This document shows positions 46,470 to 54,644 of a stretch of DNA of 64,000 nt, in pieces (the first letter of the stretch is position 1; every line of letters starts with the position of its first letter). The notes below the pieces were generated by a model. That model saw only the letters and a list, made by a program, of their open reading frames with translations. It made no database searches and was not told where the DNA came from. The translations under genes and the position numbers were made by a program. Origin of the DNA: Streptomyces angustmyceticus (lineage in GTDB: Bacteria; Actinomycetota; Actinomycetes; Streptomycetales; Streptomycetaceae); NCBI RefSeq assembly GCF_019933235.1, contig NZ_CP082945.1, positions 4,811,501 through 4,875,500 on the forward strand, given 5' to 3'.

Positions 46470-47444
46470 TCACTGCTCCTCGAAGAGGCTCGTCACCGAA
46501 CCGTCCTCGAACACCTCACGGATCGCACGGGCGATCGTCGGCGCCATCGACAGCACCGTGATCTTGTCCAGCTCCAGCTCCGAAGGCGTCGGCAGCGTGT
46601 TCGTGAACACGAACTCGCTCACCTTCGAATTCTTCAGCCGGTCCGCCGCCGGACCCGACAGCACACCGTGCGTCGCCGTCACGATCACGTCCGACGCACC
46701 GTTCGCGAACAGCGCGTCCGCCGCCGCACAGATCGTGCCACCGGTGTCGATCATGTCGTCGACCAGGACACACACCCGGTCCTTCACATCACCGACGACC
46801 TCGTGCACCGTGACCTGGTTCGCCACGTCCTTGTCGCGCCGCTTGTGGACGATCGCCAGCGGCGCACCCAGACGGTCGCACCAGCGGTCCGCGACCCGCA
46901 CCCGGCCGGCGTCCGGCGAGACCACCGTCAGCTTGTCGCGGTCCACCTTCGCGCCCACGTAGTCCGCGAGGACCGGCAGCGCGAAAAGGTGATCCACCGG
47001 GCCGTCGAAGAAGCCCATGATCTGATCCGTGTGCAGATCCACGGTCACCACACGGTCCGCACCCGCGGTCTTCATCAAATCCGCGATCAGCCGCGCCGAA
47101 ATCGGCTCACGGCCCCGGTGCTTCTTGTCCTGCCGCGCATAGCCGTAGAACGGCACGATCACCGTGATGCTCCGGGCCGAAGCCCGCTTCAGCGCATCAA
47201 TCATGATCAGCTGTTCCATGATCCACTTATTGATCGGAGCCGTGTGGCTCTGAATCAAAAAGCAATCCGCGCCACGCGCCGACTCCTGATAGCGGACATA
47301 GATCTCACCGTTGGCGAAGTCGAAAGCCTTCGTCGGGACCAGGCCCACACCCAGCTGATGCGCGACCTCCTCCGCCAGCTCGGGGTGGGCGCGGCCGGAG
47401 AAGAGCATCAGCTTCTTCTCGCCGGTCGTCTTGATCCCGGTCAC
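46470..47444 (-). CDS. prs: Ribose-phosphate pyrophosphokinase
   Basis: Makes PRPP from ribose-5-phosphate and ATP for nucleotide, His and Trp synthesis. The class I enzyme of 324 residues has YARQDKKHRGREPISARL (ATP flexible loop region), VDLHTDQIMGFF, the PRPP-binding VLVDDMIDTGGT and the basic KRRDKD. It lies 72 bases after glmU in the same direction, a conserved pair that supplies UDP-GlcNAc and PRPP. Confidence 0.97.
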   Translation of the reverse strand: MTGIKTTGEKKLMLFSGRAHPELAEEVAHQLGVGLVPTKAFDFANGEIYVRYQESARGADCFLIQSHTAPINKWIMEQLIMIDALKRASARSITVIVPFYGYARQDKKHRGREPISARLIADLMKTAGADRVVTVDLHTDQIMGFFDGPVDHLFALPVLADYVGAKVDRDKLTVVSPDAGRVRVADRWCDRLGAPLAIVHKRRDKDVANQVTVHEVVGDVKDRVCVLVDDMIDTGGTICAAADALFANGASDVIVTATHGVLSGPAADRLKNSKVSEFVFTNTLPTPSELELDKITVLSMAPTIARAIREVFEDGSVTSLFEEQ

Positions 47445-47516
47445 AGCAAATCTCCTCGAATCACAGTTTGCGTGCGCTCATCACGGTACGCCCCGCACGG
47501 CGCACCCCTTGCACGG

Positions 47517-48974
47517 TCACCGCTCGCCCTCGGAATCCTGGCGAGCAGCCGAAGCCGCCTGCGCGGCGGCGCTTCCGGGCCGCTTCCGCGCGACCCAACC
47601 CTCGATATTCCGCTGCTGGCCACGCGCGACCGCCAGCGAACCCGGGGGCACATCCTTGGTGATGACCGAGCCCGCCGCCGTATAAGCGCCGTCCCCGACC
47701 GTGACCGGAGCCACAAACATGTTGTCCGACCCCGTCTTGCAATGCGACCCGACCGTCGTGTGGTGTTTCGCCTCACCGTCGTAGTTCACAAAGACACTCG
47801 CCGCACCGATATTGGTGAACTCACCGATCGTGGCATCTCCCACATACGAAAGATGCGGCACCTTCGTGCCCTCGCCGATCGACGCGTTCTTCATCTCCAC
47901 ATACGTGCCGGCCTTCGACTTCGGACCCAGATCCGTACCCGGCCGCAGATACGCGTACGGACCGACACTCGCCCCCGCACCGATCCGCGCACCCTCGGCC
48001 ACCGTGAACGACACCACCGCGCCCGCACCCACCGACGTATCCGTCAACCGGGACTGCGGACCCACCTCGACGCCCGTCGCCAGATGCGTGGCACCCCGCA
48101 GCTCCGTGAACGGGTGCACCGTCACGTCCGGCTCGAACGTCACCGACACATCCACCCACGTCGACCCCGGATCCACCACCGTCACACCGGCCAGCATCGC
48201 CCGCTCCAGCAGCCGGTCGTTCAGCAGCCGGCGCGCCTGCGCCAGCTGCACCCGGTTGTTGATCCCCAGGATCTCCCGGTGATCCGCGGCCACCGCCGCA
48301 CCGACCCGGTGCCCGGCCTCCCGCACGATCCCCAGCACATCGGTGAGGTACTCCTCGCCCTGGCTGTTGTCCGTCCGTACCTTGCCGAGCGCGTCCACCA
48401 GGAGCTGCGCGTCGAAGGCGAAGACCCCCGAATTGATCTCCCGGATCGCCCGCTGACCCGCCGTGGCGTCCTTGTGCTCCACGATCGCGGTCACCGCGCC
48501 GGTGCCCGCCTCGCGCACGATGCGCCCGTAGCCGGTGGAGTCCGGGACCTCGGCGGACAGCACCGTCACGGCGTTGCCGTCGGCCGCATGCGTCTCGCTG
48601 AGCAGCCCGAGCGTCTCGCCGGTCAGCAGCGGGGTGTCGCCGCAGACGACGATGACGGTGCCGTCGAGGGCGACACCGCTGTCGCGCAGCTCCTCCAGGG
48701 CCGTACGGACCGCGTGCCCGGTGCCCTTCTGCTCGTGCTGCACCGCGGTGCGCGCGGCGGGATCGACCTCGGAGAGGTGCGCCCGCACCTGCTCGCGGGC
48801 GTGGCCGACGACCACGACGAGATGCTCGGGATCCAGCTCTCGGGACGCGGCGACGACATGGCCGACGAGAGAGCGGCCGCAGAGGGCGTGCAGGACCTTG
48901 GGGGTCGCCGACTTCATGCGGGTGCCCTCACCCGCTGCGAGAACGACGACGGCTGCCGGGCGGTTGGCGCTCAC
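47517..48974 (-). CDS. glmU: Bifunctional GlmU (uridyltransferase/acetyltransferase)
   Basis: Makes UDP-GlcNAc for peptidoglycan in two steps. The N-terminal pyrophosphorylase has LAAGEGTRMKSATPKVLH and the metal Asp in VVCGDTPLL. The C-terminal left-handed beta-helix acetyltransferase has hexapeptide repeats and the KAGTYVEMKNASIGEG and NYDG motifs. Length 485, with a charged C-terminal tail as in other actinobacteria. It is the first gene of glmU-prs, and the tRNA-Gln gene lies upstream on the same strand. Confidence 0.97.
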   Translation of the reverse strand: MSANRPAAVVVLAAGEGTRMKSATPKVLHALCGRSLVGHVVAASRELDPEHLVVVVGHAREQVRAHLSEVDPAARTAVQHEQKGTGHAVRTALEELRDSGVALDGTVIVVCGDTPLLTGETLGLLSETHAADGNAVTVLSAEVPDSTGYGRIVREAGTGAVTAIVEHKDATAGQRAIREINSGVFAFDAQLLVDALGKVRTDNSQGEEYLTDVLGIVREAGHRVGAAVAADHREILGINNRVQLAQARRLLNDRLLERAMLAGVTVVDPGSTWVDVSVTFEPDVTVHPFTELRGATHLATGVEVGPQSRLTDTSVGAGAVVSFTVAEGARIGAGASVGPYAYLRPGTDLGPKSKAGTYVEMKNASIGEGTKVPHLSYVGDATIGEFTNIGAASVFVNYDGEAKHHTTVGSHCKTGSDNMFVAPVTVGDGAYTAAGSVITKDVPPGSLAVARGQQRNIEGWVARKRPGSAAAQAASAARQDSEGER

Positions 48975-49102
48975 GGGGATGCCCTTCGGCTTCTTGGCTA
49001 CTTCGGGTGGTGGTCATCCGAAGGATACCGGTGCGTATAGCAGCCGAAACGCGGGCGGGTCCCGACGAGGTGGTCGAGACCCGAAATGTGCCCGGTGGAT
49101 GG

Positions 49103-49177
49103 TGGCTCCCCCGAGAGGACTCGAACCTCTAACGATCGGACCAAAACCGACTGTGTTGCCAATTACACCACGGGGGA
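49103..49177 (-). tRNA. tRNA-Gln (anticodon UUG)
   Basis: On the minus strand the sequence starts TCCCCCG, which pairs with CGGGGGA at the end. The D arm is GTGT/ACAC around AATTGGCA. The anticodon stem GTCGG/CCGAT encloses the loop TTTTGGT (anticodon TTG). The T arm is AGAGG-TTCGAGT-CCTCT. The discriminator is G and CCA is encoded. It lies 129 bases upstream of glmU. Confidence 0.95.
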
Positions 49178-49206
49178 TAGTAAAGAGGATCAAACCGGAC
49201 ATCGTG

Positions 49207-50061
49207 TCAGGCTGATCGCTCAGCACCCAACACTATGCCGTACCACCAGCCTTCGATGCGACGGTATAGCTCCGCGCTTTGTGAAACGTGGATCATCAGG
49301 CAGCCGTGGTAGTCCTCCCCGACGTTCTTGCGGACCGTCTTGGGGTTGTGCTTCTTGAGTGTGGTCTTGCCGAAGGACGACGGGTCGACGCCCGTCAGGT
49401 CGGCCCAGAAGCGCTCCGCGGCCGCTACGTCGGCGGACTCGTGGATGTGCACATAGAACCGCAGCCGCTCACCGGCCACGCCCAGCAGCCGGAGCCACGC
49501 GAGGTAGACCCGGATCATGTCGGGGTCGCTGTTGATGAAGATGGCGCGCTCGCTACGGCGGTGGGGCTTGCTCTTGCTGCCCTCCGACCAGTACAAGCCG
49601 ACGCCGATCAGGAACAACTCCCGGTCGGTGAGCGTGCCGATCTCGCTCGTCGCGGCCTGCTTGGTCCGCTGCCGTTCCTCCTCGCGCCGCTTGAGCGTCG
49701 CCTCCCAGCCGCGGCGGGCGATGGCCGAAGCCTCCTCCGGGGTGCGCGGCGGCGGTTTCGGCAGGTCCCGGACCCACAGGGAGATCGAGCTCTTCGAGCA
49801 GCCCAGTTCGATCTGGATCTCGTCGTAGGTCCGGCCCTGCCTGCGCAGTTCGCGGGCGCGGGCGCGCAGGTCGTCCTTGGCGTTCGGGTGGCGGGGCCGG
49901 TCGGGGGCCGGGGCGCCGTCGAGGAGGCGGTTGAGGATGTCGTTGTTGTGGACGTGGAGCCGGTCGCGGATCTGGCGGCGGCTGAGGCCGGCGCGGCGCA
50001 GGGCGACGACCTGGGGACGTAACGCTTCGTAGTCGGAATGGTCCCGACGGGTGTGCGGCAT
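49207..50061 (-). CDS. HTH protein with LAGLIDADG-like C-domain
   Basis: A 284-residue protein. Residues 1-105 contain two helix-turn-helix-like units (LRRAGLSRRQIRDRLHVHNND and LRRQGRTYDEIQIELGCSKSSISLWV, both resolvase/homeodomain-like). After a charged linker, residues 150-284 resemble a single LAGLIDADG-type fold: LFLIGVGLYWSEGSKSK supplies the packing helix and acidic residue, then INSDPDMIRVYLAWL. It lies 29 bases upstream of tRNA-Gln on the same strand. It could be a domesticated homing endonuclease acting as a DNA-binding regulator. I know no experimental role. Confidence 0.65.
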   Translation of the reverse strand: MPHTRRDHSDYEALRPQVVALRRAGLSRRQIRDRLHVHNNDILNRLLDGAPAPDRPRHPNAKDDLRARARELRRQGRTYDEIQIELGCSKSSISLWVRDLPKPPPRTPEEASAIARRGWEATLKRREEERQRTKQAATSEIGTLTDRELFLIGVGLYWSEGSKSKPHRRSERAIFINSDPDMIRVYLAWLRLLGVAGERLRFYVHIHESADVAAAERFWADLTGVDPSSFGKTTLKKHNPKTVRKNVGEDYHGCLMIHVSQSAELYRRIEGWWYGIVLGAERSA

Positions 50062-50217
50062 GGGAACAGGTTGCCTGGTGGAGGTGTGGGGAAGTGTCGA
50101 AAATGTGGGCGATTCAACAGTTCGAGGAGTAACCCCAGGTAAGGGCTGGTAATGGGCCTGGTCTATGACTCGATATGGGGCGGGGAATCGGGGGCGGGCG
50201 CCCGTAGGCTGGGCGGT

Positions 50218-51699
50218 ATGACCGCGACGGGGGCAAGTGAAGGTGTGGGCGCGCGGGGTGCGCCGGTGAGTAACGGGCCGTGGTGGTGGGCCCGGCGGCG
50301 GAGCGCCGTGCTGGACGTGTTCCTGGCGGCCGCTTCCGCGGTGGAATGTGTCGTCGAGGGCTCGGCTTTCGCGCACGAGGCGCAGGTGCCCGAGCTGCTG
50401 GGGATGCTGCTCGGCCTGCTGGCGGGGCCGGTGCTGCTGGTGCGCCGGCGGTGGCCGGTGGTGGTGGTGCTGGTCTCGATCGCGGTGATGCCCGCGGAGA
50501 TGGGCGGCCTGCTGAGCGTGGTGGGGCTGTACACGCTGGCCGCGTCGGATGTGCCGCGCCGGATCACGGCCCTGCTGGCGGGCATGACCGTCACGGGGAC
50601 GCTGGTGACGACCTTCCTCAGCCTGCGCGAGGACGTCGCCACCCAGCAGGACTTCCATTCGCCGATGTGGTTCGTGCCGTTGACGGCGCTGGCGGTGGGG
50701 CTGGTGCTGACGGCGCCGCCGGTGCTGTGGGGGCTGTACATCGCGGCCCGGCGGCGGCTCGTGGAGAGCCTGCGGGAGCGGGCCGACGGTCTGGAGCGTG
50801 AGCTGTCGCTGCTGGCGGACCGGGCCGAGGAGCGGGCCGAGTGGGCGCGCAACGAGGAGCGGACCCGGATCGCGCGGGAGATGCACGACGTGGTCGCGCA
50901 CCGGGTGAGTCTGATGGTGGTGCACGCGGCCGCGCTCCAGGCGGTGGCGTTGAAGGACCCGGAGAAGGCGTCGAAGAACGCGGGCCTGGTCGGCGACATG
51001 GGGCGCCAGGCGCTGACGGAGCTGCGGGAGATGCTGGGCGTGCTGCGTACGGCCGAGGGGGCGGCGGGGCGCGGTGTCTCGGCGTCGGGTGCGCCGGAGC
51101 GGCTGGCGGCGGTGGCGTCGCAGGCGGGGGCGAAGGCGACGGCGCGGGTGCCGGCGCCGTCCGCGGACGGGAAGCCGGCGTCGGCGCCGGCCGGTGGTTC
51201 GGCTTCCGTTGCGGTTTCCGGCTCCGGTTCCGGCTCCGGTTCCGGTTTCGCGGCGGCGGACGCGGACGCCGAGGGGCCGTCTCTGACGGAGCTGGCGGAT
51301 CTGGTGGGCCAGTCCCGGGCGGCCGGGATGGTGGTCGAGCTGATGGTGGACGGCACCGCCGAGGAGGAGTCGGACGCGGGGCGCCGGTACGCGGCGCGGG
51401 TGGAGCGGACCGTGTACCGCGTGGTGCAGGAGGCCCTCACGAACGTGCACAAGCATGCGCCGGGGGCGCGGGCGCGGGTGCGGCTGGCGCACCGTGACGG
51501 TGAGCTCGCCGTCCAGGTCGAGAACGGGCCCTCCGAAGGTGGTGCGGCCGATGCGGGGTTGCCTAGCGGCGGCAATGGCCTGGTGGGGATGCGGGAGCGG
51601 GTGACGGCGCTGGGCGGCGTCTTCGTTTCCGGGCCGACCGAAGCGGGTGGGTTCCGGGTCTCGGCGGTGCTCCCGGCCGCAAGGCCGGCCATCGGTTGA
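50218..51699 (+). CDS. Orphan NarL-type sensor histidine kinase
   Basis: Membrane kinase of 493 residues with about five hydrophobic helices (30-175), a coiled linker (180-212), HisKA_3 phospho-acceptor domain with His223 in EMHDVVAHR, and an HATPase_c domain (VQEALTNVHKHAPG; GNGLVGMRERV). Between them (about 280-370) lies a low-complexity insert rich in Ala/Gly/Ser with (SG)n. No response-regulator gene is adjacent, so its partner is elsewhere or it is one of the orphan LuxR regulators. The ATG at 50218 was chosen over 50152 to avoid a promoter-region extension. Confidence 0.88.
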   Translation: MTATGASEGVGARGAPVSNGPWWWARRRSAVLDVFLAAASAVECVVEGSAFAHEAQVPELLGMLLGLLAGPVLLVRRRWPVVVVLVSIAVMPAEMGGLLSVVGLYTLAASDVPRRITALLAGMTVTGTLVTTFLSLREDVATQQDFHSPMWFVPLTALAVGLVLTAPPVLWGLYIAARRRLVESLRERADGLERELSLLADRAEERAEWARNEERTRIAREMHDVVAHRVSLMVVHAAALQAVALKDPEKASKNAGLVGDMGRQALTELREMLGVLRTAEGAAGRGVSASGAPERLAAVASQAGAKATARVPAPSADGKPASAPAGGSASVAVSGSGSGSGSGFAAADADAEGPSLTELADLVGQSRAAGMVVELMVDGTAEEESDAGRRYAARVERTVYRVVQEALTNVHKHAPGARARVRLAHRDGELAVQVENGPSEGGAADAGLPSGGNGLVGMRERVTALGGVFVSGPTEAGGFRVSAVLPAARPAIG

Positions 51700-51718
51700 G
51701 GGGACGCCCCCCACGGTG

Positions 51719-52133
51719 CCCGCCTGTCGGCGGGGTGGGTTGTGTGGGGTGGGGCCCCGCGTTTGTGGTGGGTGGCGGGTTCGGGGCCTGCGGGGTGGGT
51801 TGTCGGACTGCTTCGCTTTACGTCCGACAACCCACCCCTCCGGCCCCGCCCCCTCCCGCCGTTTGTGGGGCCCCACCCCGGTGGGGGTGCAGCAAAAACA
51901 AGAGACCAGTAGCTCGGCCCGCAGCACGATGCGGGCCGGGCTACTGGTTTTGAAGACCTTCACCCCCACTGGGCGGGGGTCGCTGTCCGGGCGGGGAGGT
52001 GGTGGGCCGGAGGGGCCTGTGTGGTGGACGTAAAGCGAAGCAGTCCACCACACAGGCCCCGGAGGCCCGCCACCGGCACCCACCGCACAGCAGAAGCGGC
52101 CCCGCCCGAACAACCCCACCCCCGCCGGAGGCG
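51719..52133 (+). repeat. Complex palindromic intergenic repeat, copy B
   Basis: Second copy of the element at 2698-3031, starting 20 bases after the kinase stop. Flanks are nearly identical. Differences: the 13-base loop of the first long hairpin is present in reverse complement (TGCTTCGCTTTAC, 51810-51822), that stem carries two mismatches, and about 88 extra bases (51970-52057 region) are present that contain another hairpin. The 18-bp hairpin AGTAGCTCGG...GGGCTACT at 51906-51947 is conserved. The gap (51700-52201) holds no gene. Confidence 0.85.
52012..52060 (+). repeat. Extra hairpin module inside copy B
   Basis: A perfect 18-bp stem (52012-52029 with 52043-52060) closes the same 13-base loop GTAAAGCGAAGCA found in copy A, but the stem sequence is unrelated beyond the innermost GGAC/GTCC. 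The loop and four closing pairs are therefore the conserved core, while the arms vary. Confidence 0.8.
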
Positions 52134-52201
52134 GGACCCGTCCACGACCACCTCCGCTCCCGCCGAAGGCAGGGAAGACCCCACAGACGAACCGCGCCGC
52201 G

Positions 52202-52762
52202 TCAGTCGGCAACGTGCGCTGTAATCCCGAGCCGCAACGGCCGAGTGCCCAGCACCAACGTCCCCAGGGCCGTATCGAGGTCGGGCCCGAGGTACCAGTC
52301 GCCGGTGTGATCGAGGCTGTAGACGCGGCCCTCGGCATCGATGGCGAGGGTCGCCTGGGTGTAGGTGGTGCCGTCGGTGGTGAGCTCTTCGCGGCCGAGG
52401 GGGGCGACGTCGGTTTCCAGGGCGCGGCCGAGGTCGCCGAGGGTGCGGGCGAGGTGGAGGCCGTGGAGGGGGTTGATGGCGAAGGGGGTGGGGGCGATGT
52501 GGCGGCCGGGTCCGGGGCCGGTGAGGTGGAGGTCGCCGAATTCGGCCCAGGCCTCGACGGCGGCGGGGAAGACGGTGTGGCGGTGTCCGGCGGGGGAGGC
52601 GTGGGCGCGGAGGGTGTCGGCCCAGTGTTCCGCCTGCTGTATGTCCCAGCGGCCGGGCTGCCAGCCGGCTTCCTGGAGGGCGACGTCGACGGCGGCGGGG
52701 AAGCGGGTCGAGTCGGCGCGGTCGTGGGCGGGGGTGCGGGGGCCGGGGGTGGTGGGCGGCAT
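52202..52762 (-). CDS. SUKH-3 family immunity-like protein
   Basis: A 186-residue protein resembling SUKH-3, a branch of the SMI1/KNR4 superfamily that neutralises nucleic-acid-targeting toxins. Family features are the helical AVDVALQEAGWQPGRW start, FPAAVEAWAEFGDL, and the strand pair YTQATLAIDAEGRVYSLDHTGDWYLG. It lies 8 bases downstream of a YwqJ-like deaminase gene, the expected immunity position. Cytoplasmic. Confidence 0.8.
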   Translation of the reverse strand: MPPTTPGPRTPAHDRADSTRFPAAVDVALQEAGWQPGRWDIQQAEHWADTLRAHASPAGHRHTVFPAAVEAWAEFGDLHLTGPGPGRHIAPTPFAINPLHGLHLARTLGDLGRALETDVAPLGREELTTDGTTYTQATLAIDAEGRVYSLDHTGDWYLGPDLDTALGTLVLGTRPLRLGITAHVAD

Positions 52763-52770
52763 GGTGGCGG

Positions 52771-53310
52771 TCAGCTTCCTGTGGGCGTGGTGCCGCTGAT
52801 GGGCATGACGCCGAAGTGGGCGAGGAGGGCGTCGCAGGAGCGGCAGGGCGGGGCGTAGCTGCCGTGCTGGGGGTCGCCGTCCTCGCGGATGTGGCGTGCG
52901 GTGATCTTGGAGTGTTTCAGGGAGCGGCGGGCTTCGCCGTTGGTGAGGGGTTTGCGGGAGGCGCGTTTGCCGCGGTTGCCCTCGACGGCGGTGAGGTGGC
53001 GGGAGAGCAGGACGGCTTCGGGGCAGCGGCCGGTGAAACGTTCGCGCTGTGCGGTGGCGAGGGTGTCGAGGAAGTCCTGGACGAGCGGGTGCAGGACGGG
53101 GGGCTGTTCCGCCTTGCTCGCGGTGCAGGTGAGGGTCTGTCCGCGTACGGAGAGGGCGGCGCCGACGGTGGGGAGGATGCCGTCGCGGCGGTGGTGGAGG
53201 GCGGGCGCGCGATCGGCGTCGGCGGTGCCGCTCCAGCCGATGCGGGGGTCGCCGGCGGCGGTGCGGGGGTCGCCTGCGGCTGCGTTGTGGTGGTGTGCGG
53301 TGGTGCTCAT
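52771..53310 (-). CDS. YwqJ-like putative deaminase
   Basis: A 179-residue protein with the zinc-deaminase signature of the YwqJ toxin family: GRCPEAVLLS (Cys96, Glu98) and PPCRSC (Cys156 and Cys159), giving the catalytic Glu and metal cysteines. The N-terminal 45 residues are low in complexity. It lacks any secretion leader, which is unusual for a toxin, so an internal role or a domesticated domain is possible. The ATG at 53310 follows GGGAGGGAAAG. It precedes the SUKH-3 gene. Confidence 0.75.
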   Translation of the reverse strand: MSTTAHHHNAAAGDPRTAAGDPRIGWSGTADADRAPALHHRRDGILPTVGAALSVRGQTLTCTASKAEQPPVLHPLVQDFLDTLATAQRERFTGRCPEAVLLSRHLTAVEGNRGKRASRKPLTNGEARRSLKHSKITARHIREDGDPQHGSYAPPCRSCDALLAHFGVMPISGTTPTGS

Positions 53311-53631
53311 GGTGGTGCTTTCCCTCCCCGAATCCCCGTTGTGCTGGGGGTCCCCCCGCCGAAGGTGGGGGAGGGTCAGCCTGCCAAATGTGCTGGGTGT
53401 TGCGGTAGTCGGGCGGCCTGTCGGCGATGTCACGGTGAGCTGACGGGGCGTCGGCCGGGGCGGAACGGGGCTGGTCGGCGGGGTGGTGCGCGGGGGGCTC
53501 GGGGGTGGTGTGCCGGCGGGTGACGCCGGTGTGTCGCGGGGCTGACGTGTGGGGGCGGGCGGGCGGGGGCGGGTGTTGCGGTACGGCATAGGCTGTGCCC
53601 CAAAGCCAGCTTCAGCCAGGGGGCAACCGCG
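53311..53631. promoter_or_regulatory. Divergent region with a common streptomycete palindrome
   Basis: This 321-base gap separates the leftward deaminase/SUKH-3 pair from the rightward SUKH fusions. At 53344-53374 it holds CTGGGGGTCCCCCCGCCG followed by AAGGTGGGGGAGG, a palindrome that recurs widely in Streptomyces genomes and can form two mutually exclusive hairpins (GGGGG/CCCCC or CCCCCGCC/GGTGGGGG). No gene is supported. Confidence 0.5.
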
Positions 53632-54639
53632 ATGACGACAGGTCGGCAAGGGCTGGGGGCACACCCCGGCCCCCAGGTGGCGGGGGACACCGCCCCACCG
53701 AATGCGGCCTATGCCGGACAGGTCGTGCATTTTCCGGACCCGGTCCGTGCCACGCGGTACCCCGCCGGCGTGCGGATGGACGCGCGCGGTTTCCCGGAGT
53801 TCTCGCCGTACGCGCGTGCCGCGGCGGAGATCGCCGAGCCGCCGGAGGGCTTCGGGGTCGACGAGCTGCGGCTGACGGACTATGTGTCGGCGAACGCGGC
53901 GCTGCACGCGCAGGGCCACGAGCTGTGGATAGACGTGCCGGCCGTGGCGACGCCGCACGGCTGGACCTGGCATCACGTGGCCGGCACCCGGCGGATGGAG
54001 CTGATCCCGGTCGAGGTGAAGGCGCTGCTGCGGCATCACGCCGGGCTGGCGACGGCCGCGGTGGCGCACGACAGGCGCGGTACCCGGCCGTTGCAGGAGA
54101 CCCGGCCGGTGCACTTCGGGCTGCCGCACCGCGACCTGTCGGTGGGTGAGGAGCAGGTGGCGCAGGCCGAGGAGGCGCTGGGCTATCGGCTGCCGGGGGC
54201 CTACCGGTCGTTCCTGAAGGCCGCGGGCGGCTGTGCTCCGGTGGGCGCGGCGCTGGACGCGGAGTTGGGGCTGCTGGTCGACCAGCCGTTCTTCACGGTG
54301 CGCGACGACGCGGCGGTCAACGATCTGATCTATGTGAACAAGTGCCTGCGGGACCACTTCACCAAGGACTACCTGGGCGTGGCGTTCGTCCAGGGCGGTG
54401 TGATCGCGGTGAAGGTGCGCGGCGAGGCGCTCGGTTCGGTGTGGTTCTGCGCGTACGACGATGCGCGGGACCGGGACGGGTGGACGGTGCAGGAGCGGGT
54501 GGAGCGGCTGTTGCTGCCGTGCGGCGCGGACTTCGACGATTTTCTGCAGCGGCTGGCGGGCAATCCGCCGGAGCTGGACACCGTGGCGAACCTGATGGTC
54601 GACGGCGGTTTCGCGTACGCGGTTGCGGTGGGGGGCTGA
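53632..54639 (+). CDS. WHH-like nuclease domain fused to SUKH (SMI1/KNR4) domain
   Basis: A 335-residue protein with two parts. Residues 35-140 resemble the WHH branch of HNH/Endo VII nucleases (GFPEFSPYA, then GWTWHHVAGTRRMELIP with H114/H115 and HHAG at 135-138), although the usual histidine in the P-x3-H position is Lys130. Residues 165-310 form a SUKH-1 immunity domain (EEQVAQAEEALGYRLPGAYRSFLKAAGG; YLGVAFVQGGVIAVKV). The toxin and its putative antidote are thus joined in one chain. It is followed by another such fusion after 5 bases. Confidence 0.75.
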   Translation: MTTGRQGLGAHPGPQVAGDTAPPNAAYAGQVVHFPDPVRATRYPAGVRMDARGFPEFSPYARAAAEIAEPPEGFGVDELRLTDYVSANAALHAQGHELWIDVPAVATPHGWTWHHVAGTRRMELIPVEVKALLRHHAGLATAAVAHDRRGTRPLQETRPVHFGLPHRDLSVGEEQVAQAEEALGYRLPGAYRSFLKAAGGCAPVGAALDAELGLLVDQPFFTVRDDAAVNDLIYVNKCLRDHFTKDYLGVAFVQGGVIAVKVRGEALGSVWFCAYDDARDRDGWTVQERVERLLLPCGADFDDFLQRLAGNPPELDTVANLMVDGGFAYAVAVGG

Positions 54640-54644
54640 GCACG

